Positions 1-7,164 are shown, counted from the stretch's first letter. The stretch is DNA of 12,267 nucleotides from an uncultured Oscillospiraceae bacterium (GCA_900544515.1 UQVI01000036.1:1-12267), one strand, 5' to 3'. Notes: generated by a model from the letters alone, not told the origin. Numbers and translations are program-made.

Positions 1-49
1 ACGAGATTCGCCTTAGTCTCGTGGGCTCGGAGATGTGTATAAGAGACAG
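1..49. other. Nextera i7 sequencing adapter (not genomic)
   Basis: Positions 1-7 are the inner end of the P7 primer, 8-15 (TCGCCTTA) the reverse complement of the i7 index TAAGGCGA, 16-30 the read-2 linker, and 31-49 the 19-bp Tn5 mosaic end ending in AAGAGACAG. The same sequence recurs inverted at 12220-12267. This is library-construction sequence left in the assembly. Genomic sequence starts at about position 50. Anything translated from here, such as the peptide GSEMCIRDS, is an artefact. The identification rests on well-known adapter sequences. Confidence 0.98.
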
Positions 50-137
50 CCTGTTATATTGTGTGAAAAATTTTTGTAAATATTATTTTTTATGCATAAG
101 CAAAACAGAATTGTTAAAATTAAAAATGGTGATTCGT

Positions 138-1604
138 ATGGATACTCTTTATACAGAGTATGATAAAAACAAGAAAAAATTTGAAGATGATTTCAAGGAC
201 TGCTCCGACTTTCTGATGAGAGAGACGGTAATATGCGGTGAAAAGGGCTTTTTCTGTGTTATGGATGGGTTGATTGATTCGCTTCAGCTGTCACAGCTGA
301 TTATGTCGCCTATACTTGAAAGAGACATTTCTTTTCATGATAATCAGGATTTACAGAATAAGATTAAACTCAGTGTAGTCAATTCACTGGAAATGAATGA
401 AGCAACGACCTTTAAGGATTGCTATTTTTTCCTTATGAGCGGATTTTGCGTATTTGTACTTGATGGGTGCAATAAGGCGATTGTTTTCGGTATTCAGGGT
501 TGGGCAAAACGTTCAATCGATGAGCCTACGAATGAAAGTAATGTAAAGGGCGCTAAGGAATGCTTTATCGAAGCACTCAATGATAATAAGGCATTGCTTA
601 GAAAAAGGCTTAAAACACATCATTTAAAATTCAAACAGATTAAACTCGGCTCAGCGGCAGATACGCCGGTTGTGATTGCTTATGTTGATAATCGTGCCGA
701 CCCGGAGCTTGTAAGGGAAATTGAACACCGACTGAAGGGTGCCAATTTTAATACTGTTGTTGATTATGGTGAAATTCTGCCTTTTGTCGATACGGATATA
801 AAATCATTCTTTTCTTGTGTAGGAAATACAGAACGTCCTGACGTGGCAGTGTCAAAGCTCCTTGAGGGAAGAATTGTAATCATGGTAGAGGGAACGCCCT
901 TTGCGATTTATTTGCCGTATCTTTTCAGTGACAATTTTCAGTCCGTTGATGATTATGATAATCCACCGTTTCACAGCGGATTTATAAGGGTATTAAAGTA
1001 TTTCAGCTTTGTTATTTCGGTTTTTTTACCCGGTATATATGTTGCTGTGGGAACTTTTCATCAGGAGTTGATTCCCACAAATCTTCTGTACACTATTGCA
1101 TCGGAGGAAATTACCACACCTTTTTCTCTGACAACAGAGGCAATTATTCTTTTAGTGCTTTATGAAATTATGAGAGAAGCAGGAATCAGACTGCCAAAGG
1201 CAATTGGACACGCGGTTTCTATAATAGGCGGTATTATTATAGGCGAAACAACAGTTACAGCAGGGCTTATCGGAGCACCAATGCTTGTTGTAATTGCAAT
1301 GACCGCTATATCCTCATATGTTGTATACCCACTGTATGAAAGTGTATCGGTATTAAGATTTTTATTTATCATATTTGGCGGAATGTTCGGTATGTATGGA
1401 ATTATTCTCGGTGCCGGTGTTGTATTCATAAATATCTGCTCGCTGAATCCGTTCGGTGTACCATTGTCATCACCGATTTCTCCGCTTGACAGGCATTCAT
1501 TGGGTGATATATTCTACAGGGAAACCTGGCTTAAATTGTCAAAACGCAAGGTGCGTGTAAATAAATTGAGAGGTGCAGATATTGACACAGGCAAAAAGGG
1601 ATAG
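138..1604 (+). CDS. gerAA: Spore germinant receptor subunit A (GerA/GerABKA family)
   Basis: This is the A subunit of a GerA-type germinant receptor, an inner spore-membrane complex that senses nutrients and triggers germination. The protein is 488 residues from ATG 138, close to the usual length of about 480-500. A soluble N-terminal half is followed by the family signature RPDV..LLEGR..I.VEGTPFA near residue 230, then by four to five membrane helices. Within these lies the hallmark IMREAGIRLPKAIGHAVSIIGG with TE...L.YE just before it, and a C-terminal SPISPLDRHS..D tail. The reading frame stays open upstream into the adapter, so any start before 50 is false. I chose ATG 138 because GGTGAT (128-133) lies four bases ahead of it; ATG 126 has no ribosome site and overlaps that motif. 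It is the first of three overlapping genes. The germinant cannot be told from sequence. The family call is very sure; which paralogue (gerAA, gerBA, gerKA) is not. Confidence 0.96.
   Translation: MDTLYTEYDKNKKKFEDDFKDCSDFLMRETVICGEKGFFCVMDGLIDSLQLSQLIMSPILERDISFHDNQDLQNKIKLSVVNSLEMNEATTFKDCYFFLMSGFCVFVLDGCNKAIVFGIQGWAKRSIDEPTNESNVKGAKECFIEALNDNKALLRKRLKTHHLKFKQIKLGSAADTPVVIAYVDNRADPELVREIEHRLKGANFNTVVDYGEILPFVDTDIKSFFSCVGNTERPDVAVSKLLEGRIVIMVEGTPFAIYLPYLFSDNFQSVDDYDNPPFHSGFIRVLKYFSFVISVFLPGIYVAVGTFHQELIPTNLLYTIASEEITTPFSLTTEAIILLVLYEIMREAGIRLPKAIGHAVSIIGGIIIGETTVTAGLIGAPMLVVIAMTAISSYVVYPLYESVSVLRFLFIIFGGMFGMYGIILGAGVVFINICSLNPFGVPLSSPISPLDRHSLGDIFYRETWLKLSKRKVRVNKLRGADIDTGKKG
1568..1575 (+). 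promoter_or_regulatory. Ribosome site that favours TTG 1582 for gerAB
   Basis: GAGAGGTG lies inside the end of gerAA, six bases ahead of TTG 1582, which is good spacing. The alternative GTG at 1573 falls within this motif and has no good site of its own. This favours a TTG start and a 23-bp overlap with gerAA. Confidence 0.55.
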
Positions 1605-2628
1605 GGTAGCACCCATAAGTATATTTTTTCTGTTTTATATCAGCCGTATTGTGATAACACTGACGAATGTGCAGTCCATATCAATCGGTTATATGAAAAC
1701 GGATATTCTGATTAGTGCTTTGTCATCTATGGGCATAACCCTGGTTATGGCATTACCGGCAATCTATTGTTACAGAAAACACAAAAACCCATTTGATGTA
1801 AAATGGGTAGGTTTTTTCTATTCAATATATTTTATATATCTTGCAGGTGTTAATATCAGCAGATTTTCATACTTTGCATCTACTACACTCAATCCGAATT
1901 CCAAAGCCTGGATGTTTTCCGCCATAATCGCTTTATGTGCACTATATGGTGCATATTTAGGCATAGAAGGTCTGTCCAGATTTTCAGCATTCGGATTTGC
2001 ACTTCTGGTCGGTTCCATTTTAGTTGCACTGCTTTGCAGCCTTAAAAATTATCAGGAAATTAATTTGTATCCGGTTATTGTGAATGATAATGAAGGCATA
2101 TTAAAAAATATCCTTTTTATGACCGGCAACTCTTCTGAAATTGCATTGTTTTTGTGCCTTTCAAAAAAAGTTAACGGTAAGGCCGTTAAGCCTTATGTAT
2201 GGTCTGTTATTGCATCCTTTTTCACAATATTTATACTGCTTCTTTTTGTGGTTGCCGTAATGGGTGATGCAGCAACTCTTCATGCATTTCCGATCTATAC
2301 CTTATTCCAGCTTTCAAAAATCGGACTCTTTGAGCGCATAGATGTTCTTTATATTTCCTGCTGGATATTTGGTATATTTATTAAATCTGTTCTGTTGGTA
2401 TATTGTGCAAGTATTTCCTTCAAGCCTATGAAAAAAAGTACAAAATGTATGATCTCATCTGTATTGGCCTTTGCTGTGGCTATGTGCCTGACCGAACTTG
2501 TAGATATAAATACAGTTTCACCTGTTATTTATGTTATACCATTTGCTGTATTTTGTATTATTGTTCCAATTCTGACATTGGTTTTAAAAAAGAGAAATTA
2601 TGGTGATGAACTTGTCGAAAAGTTTTAA
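1582..2628 (+). CDS. gerAB: Spore germinant receptor subunit B (GerAB-type permease-like)
   Basis: This is the B subunit of the germinant receptor, from the spore-germination branch of the APC amino-acid/polyamine/organocation superfamily. In this family the subunit is thought to bind the nutrient germinant. The protein is 348 residues from TTG 1582 (351 from GTG 1573), against about 365 for the family. It is almost entirely hydrophobic, with roughly ten helices. It opens with ISIFFLFYISRIVITLTN, which corresponds to the first helix of GerAB proteins. Helix breaks and charged loops fit, for example LKNYQEINLYPVI, the family's region before the internal loop, and FPIYTLFQLSKIGLFERIDVLYISCWIFG, a conserved late segment. 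It overlaps gerAA by 23 bp and gerAC by 29 bp, so translation is probably coupled. The family is sure from context and topology; ligand specificity is unknown. Confidence 0.93.
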   Translation: MTQAKRDRVAPISIFFLFYISRIVITLTNVQSISIGYMKTDILISALSSMGITLVMALPAIYCYRKHKNPFDVKWVGFFYSIYFIYLAGVNISRFSYFASTTLNPNSKAWMFSAIIALCALYGAYLGIEGLSRFSAFGFALLVGSILVALLCSLKNYQEINLYPVIVNDNEGILKNILFMTGNSSEIALFLCLSKKVNGKAVKPYVWSVIASFFTIFILLLFVVAVMGDAATLHAFPIYTLFQLSKIGLFERIDVLYISCWIFGIFIKSVLLVYCASISFKPMKKSTKCMISSVLAFAVAMCLTELVDINTVSPVIYVIPFAVFCIIVPILTLVLKKRNYGDELVEKF

Positions 2629-3739
2629 AATAGCAGTCTGCTGTGTTATGATTGCAGGAATGCTGTCAGGCTGTATGAATTCCGTCCACTTGAAGGATTT
2701 GCTTGTTGTTGAGGGGCTTGGTGTGGAAACGCAGGGCGATAAGGTTAATCTTATTATTCAGACACTCAAGCTGGGAGCAGCAGAGGGTAACGAAACACCT
2801 CAGGGAAACAGAACGTATAATACCGAAGGGAATGGTGCTACGATTGTTGATGCCATTTCAGGTTTTTCAAAGAGTGTCTCGAAAAAGCTGTTTTTCGGTC
2901 AGAATAAGCTGATTGTTTTCAGTCGTGATATTGCAGAGTCGGATTTTAAAGAAAAGCTTGACTATTTTCTGCGTTCATCAGATTCGCGTATTGATGTTGC
3001 AGTGTGCATATCAGATAAGAGTGCCAAAGAAATCATTGAAAGCAAGGAAAATGATTCCGGTATTCCCTGTGAAAATATAGTCTACCTTCTGAAAAACGGC
3101 CAGGATGCAGGTTTGAGTGCTTATGTTACAATCGGCGAGCTTCTGAATATGTCTACAGATAAGACCTCAGATGTTTACCTGCCTGTTGTTGAAATGAATG
3201 AAAAAGGGGACAGTACACAGACGAAAGGACTTGGCTTGTTCAGCAAAGAAAAAATGGTATACGTTACCAATGATGATGAAACATTAGGCTTTAATCTGAT
3301 ATCTGATAAGGTTAAAATATGTACAATTGAGTTTGAGGATAAAGAGCTTGGTGATATAAGCCTGAAGGTTTCTGAACCTAAGATTAAAAAGCATATTGAA
3401 ATTGTTGACGGTAATATCGTTTTTAATGTTGATATTAAAGCGCAGCTTATGATTGATGAAATTGAAAAGGGTATAGTCACCAACCTTGATGAAGAAAATC
3501 TCAAAAAAATATGCAGTGATGCAGACAGGAAAATGGAACAGCTTTGTACAGCTGCCTTTTCTGCTTGTCAGGAGAACAACAGTGATTCATTAAGAGTCGG
3601 TGAGTATCTCGCAAAGGACAGTCCTAAATCCTATGATAAGCTTTCAGACGAATGGGATAAGTATTTCCAGACCGTCAGATTTTCCGTGCATGCTGATACT
3701 GAGCTGAAGAAAATCAGTGATAATACGCAATTAGGCTGA
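2600..3739 (+). CDS. gerAC: Spore germinant receptor subunit C (Ger(x)C lipoprotein)
   Basis: This is the C subunit of the germinant receptor, a lipoprotein on the outer face of the inner spore membrane. It has 379 residues, near the family's usual 370-400. The N-terminus is a type II signal peptide: positive residues, a hydrophobic run, then the lipobox LSGC with Cys25 as the expected lipid-modified residue. Next comes the N-terminal domain opening with HLKDLLVVEGLGVE, where the family's glycine-rich opening strand lies, then S..KKLFFGQNKLIVFS and YFLRSSDSRIDVAVCIS, both typical. The C-terminal domain ends in the family's pattern of W (DEWDKYF) followed by a V.F.V.A..EL strand. The start is uncertain: ATG 2600, ATG 2606, or TTG 2612. 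TTG 2612 has GGTGAT four bases upstream, the same arrangement as gerAA, and would give a 21-residue signal peptide ending at the same cysteine. The 3' end overlaps a minus-strand small ORF. Confidence 0.95.
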   Translation: MVMNLSKSFKIAVCCVMIAGMLSGCMNSVHLKDLLVVEGLGVETQGDKVNLIIQTLKLGAAEGNETPQGNRTYNTEGNGATIVDAISGFSKSVSKKLFFGQNKLIVFSRDIAESDFKEKLDYFLRSSDSRIDVAVCISDKSAKEIIESKENDSGIPCENIVYLLKNGQDAGLSAYVTIGELLNMSTDKTSDVYLPVVEMNEKGDSTQTKGLGLFSKEKMVYVTNDDETLGFNLISDKVKICTIEFEDKELGDISLKVSEPKIKKHIEIVDGNIVFNVDIKAQLMIDEIEKGIVTNLDEENLKKICSDADRKMEQLCTAAFSACQENNSDSLRVGEYLAKDSPKSYDKLSDEWDKYFQTVRFSVHADTELKKISDNTQLG

Positions 3740-3869
3740 TGCACTGTCTGAATAGGGTAACCATTTCTTTTTCACCGCCGGCTTCGCCGACTTTTGAAAA
3801 GCATACAATTGCAGGTATGATGATTGTCAGTGCAAATATAATTGCGTATACAATAAGTATTTTTTTCAA
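3714..3869 (-). CDS. 51-residue membrane-anchored ORF, possible truncated SpoIID
   Basis: On the minus strand, AAGGAGAGG (3883-3875) stands five bases ahead of TTG 3869, a near-ideal ribosome site. The ORF encodes MKKILIVYAIIFALTIIIPA (residues 1-20), then a short hydrophilic stretch (SKVGEAGGEKE), MVTLFRQ, and a tail CISLIAYYH ending at TGA 3714. The basic start, one membrane helix ending in IIIPA, and a strand beginning MVTLF resemble the amino-terminus of SpoIID, the mother-cell peptidoglycan lytic enzyme of engulfment. SpoIID, however, runs to about 300 residues and has its catalytic domain after this point. The last nine codons lie over the end of gerAC, as expected if a rearrangement removed the rest of the gene. 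It could instead be a genuine small membrane protein. The ribosome site and helix are visible; the SpoIID link is inference from pattern. Confidence 0.45.
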   Translation of the reverse strand: MKKILIVYAIIFALTIIIPAIVCFSKVGEAGGEKEMVTLFRQCISLIAYYH

Positions 3870-3881
3870 GATGTCCTCTCC

Positions 3882-3910
3882 TTGACTTTGTGATAAATAA
3901 ATTGTATAAT
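3882..3910 (+). promoter_or_regulatory. Vegetative (sigma-A) promoter of the citrate synthase operon
   Basis: TTGACT (3882-3887), a 17-bp spacer and TATAAT (3905-3910) make a near-consensus sigma-A promoter. Transcription should start near 3917, giving a leader of about 90 bases before ATG 4006. The -35 box abuts, and overlaps by two bases, the minus-strand ribosome site of the divergent small ORF (3883-3875). Confidence 0.85.
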
Positions 3911-3926
3911 AATTTGATAAAGATGC
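3901..3926 (-). promoter_or_regulatory. Possible sigma-E-like promoter for the minus-strand ORF
   Basis: Read on the minus strand, GCATCTT (3926-3920) matches six of seven positions of the sigma-E -35 pattern KMATATT. TATACAAT (3908-3901) matches seven of eight of the -10 pattern CATACAAT. The 11-bp gap is shorter than the usual 13-15. A mother-cell promoter would fit a spoIID-derived gene, but the AT-rich context makes chance matches easy. Confidence 0.2.
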
Positions 3927-3942
3927 ATTATTTATGATCTTC

Positions 3943-3969
3943 TATGGATTCATAATCAGTGAATCCATA
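3943..3969 (+). promoter_or_regulatory. 9-bp dyad in the citrate synthase leader
   Basis: TATGGATTC (3943-3951) and GAATCCATA (3961-3969) are exact inverted repeats around a 9-base centre, located about 26-52 bases after the predicted start of transcription. It could be a repressor operator or an RNA hairpin in the leader. It has no T-run after it, so it is not an intrinsic terminator as such, and it leaves the ribosome site at 3993-3999 free. Confidence 0.5.
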
Positions 3970-4005
3970 TATTATATAGTTTTGATTTTACGAAAGGAGA
4001 AAATT

Positions 4006-5382
4006 ATGCCATCAAGTTATATTTCCCCAATTTCAATGGACGCTCTTTCAAGTTTATGTTCAGAACTTGATAAAAATAACTATATTAAGAAAAGTGATTA
4101 TGAAAGATATCATGTAAAAAGAGGACTCAGAAACAGTGACGGTACAGGTGTTATGGCAGGTCTTACACGCATTTGTTCCGTTGAAGGCTATTATATCCTC
4201 GATGGTGAAAGAATACCAAAGGACGGTAAGCTTTCATACAGAGGCTACGATATCAATGATATTGTGGAGGGCTGTATTAAGGATGACCGCTTCGGATATG
4301 AAGAGGTAGTTTGGCTGCTTCTTTTCGGTGATTTGCCGACGAATCAGCAGCTTTACAGTCTGCGTGAGGTTATTGCAGAATGCAGGGCTCTTCCGGATGA
4401 ATTTATTGAGGATATGATTATGAAGCATGCCTCAAAGGATATTATGAATAAAATGGCACGAAGTGTAATGTCACTTTATTCATTTGATGAAAATCCTGAT
4501 GATATTTCTATTCCTAATGTTCTTCGTCAGTCTCTGCAGCTTATTGCACAGATGCCTACGATTATGAACAGTGCATATCAGGTTAAGAGACGTGCGTTTT
4601 ATAATAAAACGATGTTTCTTCATCCTATTATTAAGGAGCAGTCAACCGCTGAATATATTCTGAATCAGCTAAGAGTGGATAAAAAGTTTACACGTGAGGA
4701 GGCAAAGTTGCTTGATATCTGCCTTCTCCTTCACGCTGATCACGGCGGCGGTAATAACTCCACCTTTTCCACAAGAGTTCTGACATCCAGCGGTACCGAT
4801 ACATATTCAGCTATTACTGCAGGCTTCGGTTCTCTTAAGGGCCCTCGTCACGGCGGCGCAAATATCAGAGTTGCACAGCAGATGAATGAGATTATGGCTG
4901 CTGTTCCTGATTCAACAGATCCTGCACAGGTTAAGGATTATCTTGTTAAGATTCTGAAAAAAGAAGCAGGTGACGGAAGCGGACTTGTTTATGGTATGGG
5001 ACACGCAGTTTATACCAAGTCTGATCCGCGTGCAGTTATTCTTAAGGAAAATGCCAGAAAGCTTGCTTTTGAAAAAGGTTTTGAAAAGGAATTCAAAACG
5101 CTTGAAAATGTTGAGCTTCTTACACCTCAGGTGTTTGCTGAGATTAAGGGCGACGATAAGGTGATGTGTGCTAATGTTGACCTTTATTCAGGTCTTGTTT
5201 ATAAAGTTCTTGGAATTCCTGAGGATTTGTATACGCCTCTTTTTGCCACAGCCAGAATTGCAGGCTGGTGTGCACACAGACTGGAGGAACTGACCTCAGG
5301 CGGAAGAATTATGCGTCCTGCATATAAGAGTGTAAGTCATACCAGAAAATTTGTTGATATAAATAACAGAATTGAAAAATAA
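4006..5382 (+). CDS. gltA: Citrate synthase (Si-type, GltA/CitZ superfamily)
   Basis: It condenses oxaloacetate and acetyl-CoA to citrate, the entry to the (probably incomplete) TCA branch that makes 2-oxoglutarate for glutamate. The protein is 458 residues. The catalytic triad is visible: His282 in GPRHGGAN, His333 in GMGHAVYTKSDPRA, and Asp392 in NVDLYSG. H243 and H246 lie in LLHADHGGGNNSTF, the conserved HAD/E-H block. The N-terminal region has the SYRGYDI.D motif common to the family. The open frame extends to 3934, but ATG 4006 is the right start: AAAGGAG (3993-3999) lies six bases ahead, and the upstream codons cover the leader dyad. The sequence GHAVYTKSDPRA, in place of the classical GHRVYK.DPR, places it in the variant subgroup seen in anaerobes. 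A 2-methylcitrate synthase is possible, but no methylcitrate-cycle genes are nearby. First gene of a three-gene operon. Confidence 0.95.
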   Translation: MPSSYISPISMDALSSLCSELDKNNYIKKSDYERYHVKRGLRNSDGTGVMAGLTRICSVEGYYILDGERIPKDGKLSYRGYDINDIVEGCIKDDRFGYEEVVWLLLFGDLPTNQQLYSLREVIAECRALPDEFIEDMIMKHASKDIMNKMARSVMSLYSFDENPDDISIPNVLRQSLQLIAQMPTIMNSAYQVKRRAFYNKTMFLHPIIKEQSTAEYILNQLRVDKKFTREEAKLLDICLLLHADHGGGNNSTFSTRVLTSSGTDTYSAITAGFGSLKGPRHGGANIRVAQQMNEIMAAVPDSTDPAQVKDYLVKILKKEAGDGSGLVYGMGHAVYTKSDPRAVILKENARKLAFEKGFEKEFKTLENVELLTPQVFAEIKGDDKVMCANVDLYSGLVYKVLGIPEDLYTPLFATARIAGWCAHRLEELTSGGRIMRPAYKSVSHTRKFVDINNRIEK

Positions 5383-5389
5383 TTTGCCA

Positions 5390-5396
5390 AAGGGAG
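5390..5396 (+). promoter_or_regulatory. Ribosome site that selects GTG 5405
   Basis: AAGGGAG lies eight bases ahead of GTG 5405. The longer frame from TTG 5372 would overlap the citrate synthase stop and has no ribosome site, so GTG 5405 is preferred. Confidence 0.7.
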
Positions 5397-5404
5397 ATAA
5401 AAGA

Positions 5405-6208
5405 GTGCAGAAAGCAAGAGCAAAAATATCTGTTTTATTATTGATAATAACAGTAGTTGCTGCTTGTATTCTGCGCTTTTTCCAAATATATTCCGATACT
5501 GGTATAACAGGCTCCTATGCAGTGTACCTGCTCATTTTTGTCGGATTTGTATTTGCCGGTGTTTATGCCAATTCAAAAAGGAATTTGGCAAGAACATTTG
5601 ATATTGAAAATGGTCAAAGAAGTGCTTTTCTTTCATCAATGATTCTTGCAGTTACCTTTTTCTATGATTTTATTCATCAGGGGTACAACTGTTATGACTA
5701 TGTATCAAGAGCCTCTTATGTTGACTATACCTATATTGTTCCTCTGGGAATAAGCGGTGTATTTGCTCTTTTAAGCTGCTTTTATTTTTTGACCTTTTCG
5801 CTGACAATGAAAAATTCCAATTATGATTTCAGAAATTTTACGCTGCTTCATTTTTCACCGGTGATATGGGCAATTGTCAAGCTGTTCGGGATTATGCTTC
5901 AGATTGTTGATGTCAAGGTTAATTCCGAAATCTGCTGTGAGTTTATTCTGTTGTGTGTTATTATCTGCTTCCTTTTAAGTATGATATCAGCAGTTGACAG
6001 AGGGGATGCTCCAACAACCGCTTTTTTTGTCTTTTCTTCAGTAATATTGGCTGTTATGTCCTGTGTTGTAGGTGTGGTGAGAGTAGCACTGATTATTGCT
6101 GAAAAGGGTAACAATATGAGCAGCGTCTCTTTTTCTGCTGTAACATATATCATGCTTGGGATTTTTTCCATTCACTTATTAAGTGATATTTATAAACGCA
6201 GTAAGTAA
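5405..6208 (+). CDS. Polytopic membrane protein of unknown function
   Basis: I do not recognise this family. From GTG 5405 the protein has 267 residues and about seven or eight hydrophobic segments, roughly at residues 8-27, 38-55, 76-92, 108-126, 140-158, 168-186, 194-222 and 233-250. They are joined by short loops and there is no soluble domain of any size. Loops are sparse in charge except for SKRNLARTFDIENGQR (57-72) and the basic tail DIYKRSK, which suggests a cytoplasmic C-terminus. The loop after the third helix is rich in Tyr and Asp (YNCYDYVSRASYVDYTY). No ATP-binding, protease or sensor motif is visible. It starts 22 bp after citrate synthase and ends 23 bp before the permease gene, so it is almost certainly co-transcribed with both. 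A role with the permease or in membrane signalling is possible but unsupported. Confidence 0.8.
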   Translation: MQKARAKISVLLLIITVVAACILRFFQIYSDTGITGSYAVYLLIFVGFVFAGVYANSKRNLARTFDIENGQRSAFLSSMILAVTFFYDFIHQGYNCYDYVSRASYVDYTYIVPLGISGVFALLSCFYFLTFSLTMKNSNYDFRNFTLLHFSPVIWAIVKLFGIMLQIVDVKVNSEICCEFILLCVIICFLLSMISAVDRGDAPTTAFFVFSSVILAVMSCVVGVVRVALIIAEKGNNMSSVSFSAVTYIMLGIFSIHLLSDIYKRSK

Positions 6209-6231
6209 AATATTATTAAGGAAAAATCATT

Positions 6232-7164
6232 TTGTTTTTAGAAAATTTAAAAACCATTGCACTTCAGGTGCTTATTCTGTATCTGATAGCAGGTATAGGC
6301 TTTGTAACAGATAAAATCGGTATATTCAAGCAGGCTGATGGAAAACGCCTTATTGATTTGCTGTTCAATGTGATTCTGCCGATTGCGATTATACATACTT
6401 TTATGACAATGGAATATACTGCTGAGCATGTAAAAGGGATACTGATTGCATTTATTTGCGCTTTTGCAACGCATATTTTCGGTGCTCTTTTATCCATGTT
6501 CACTTTCAGAAAACGGTCTCTCAAAGAACGCGGAATTTATCATTATGCAATGATTTTATCCAATGCCGCATTCCTTGCTCTTCCGCTTGCAAAAAGTGTT
6601 ATCGGCGGAGAGGGCATATTCTATTGCTCGGTTTATGTTGCTGTGTTTAATATGGTGGCATTTACGCTTGGAATTTATCAGATGTCAGGCAGAGAGGCAA
6701 AGCTTGATTTAAAAAAGCTTATTTTCAATCCCGGTTCGATGTCCGTTATTATAGGGCTTCCACTGTTTTTTCTCCACCCTGATATACCGTATTTTATCGA
6801 GTATCCTATGGAAGTTGTGGGAAATTGTAATTCACCGCTGGCAATGATTGTGTTCGGAACATTTCTTGCCAATTCAAGCTTTAAAAATATGTTTACAAAA
6901 AAGGAAATATACTTTGTTTCCTTAATCAGATTGGTGGTTATTCCTCTTTGTATGCTTGGATTATTCTATGTATGCGGAGTAAGAGGTCAGCTTCTGATTG
7001 CTATGCTGATTTCCGCATCTGCTCCTACTGCCACAAATACGGCAATGTATGCGGCAAAATATGATAATGATCCGGCACTCGGTTCGGAATTATCGGCACA
7101 GTCCTCTGTACTTTCAATAGCCACAATGCCGGTTATTGTTGCTTTAGCGACAACTGTCAGTTAG
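6232..7164 (+). CDS. AEC-family (auxin efflux carrier-type) permease
   Basis: This is a secondary transporter of the AEC family, whose bacterial members include malate and other organic-acid permeases; the substrate here is not determinable from sequence. It has 310 residues, the usual family size, with about ten helices in two halves. The N-terminal half carries the typical YLIAGIGFVTDKIGIFK...LIDLLFNVILPIAIIHTF pattern. The C-terminal half has LISASAPTATNTAMYAAKYDNDPALGSELSAQSSVLSIATMPVIVAL, the strongly conserved A.P.A....A..Y..D...........LS..T.P block. The start is TTG 6232 with AAGGAAAA (6218-6225) about six bases ahead; no ATG fits better. It is the third gene of the citrate synthase operon, which hints that it moves a di- or tricarboxylate, but this is inference. 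No clear intrinsic terminator follows; only AT-rich sequence lies ahead of the next promoter. Confidence 0.9.
   Translation: MFLENLKTIALQVLILYLIAGIGFVTDKIGIFKQADGKRLIDLLFNVILPIAIIHTFMTMEYTAEHVKGILIAFICAFATHIFGALLSMFTFRKRSLKERGIYHYAMILSNAAFLALPLAKSVIGGEGIFYCSVYVAVFNMVAFTLGIYQMSGREAKLDLKKLIFNPGSMSVIIGLPLFFLHPDIPYFIEYPMEVVGNCNSPLAMIVFGTFLANSSFKNMFTKKEIYFVSLIRLVVIPLCMLGLFYVCGVRGQLLIAMLISASAPTATNTAMYAAKYDNDPALGSELSAQSSVLSIATMPVIVALATTVS

Noticed and set aside
75..101. Possible forespore (sigma-G-like) promoter before gerAA
   Set aside because: CATAAGC at 95-101 matches only five of seven -10 positions and the -35 region has no good match at suitable spacing. The true promoter may be here or partly lost at the contig end.
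21..137. Reading frame extending gerAA upstream to position 21
   Set aside because: The first bases are adapter (to 49), and the rest is AT-rich leader without a ribosome site. ATG 138 has GGTGAT at proper spacing.
1160..1429. Minus-strand frame within gerAA
   Set aside because: Shadow of the hydrophobic membrane region of gerAA (Ile/Pro/Thr-rich), without a ribosome site or family resemblance.
3175..3504. Minus-strand 109-codon frame within gerAC
   Set aside because: Antisense to a well-supported lipoprotein gene, with Ser/Ile-rich composition typical of a shadow frame.
3779..3795. Small GC hairpin followed by TTTT after gerAC, as a terminator
   Set aside because: Only a 4-bp stem with a 3-base loop and four Ts, set 40 bases after the stop inside the minus-strand ORF. 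Too weak to call.
3934..4005. Upstream extension of citrate synthase (24 extra residues)
   Set aside because: The codons cover the dyad of the leader, have no ribosome site, and do not resemble citrate synthase. ATG 4006 has AAAGGAG six bases ahead.
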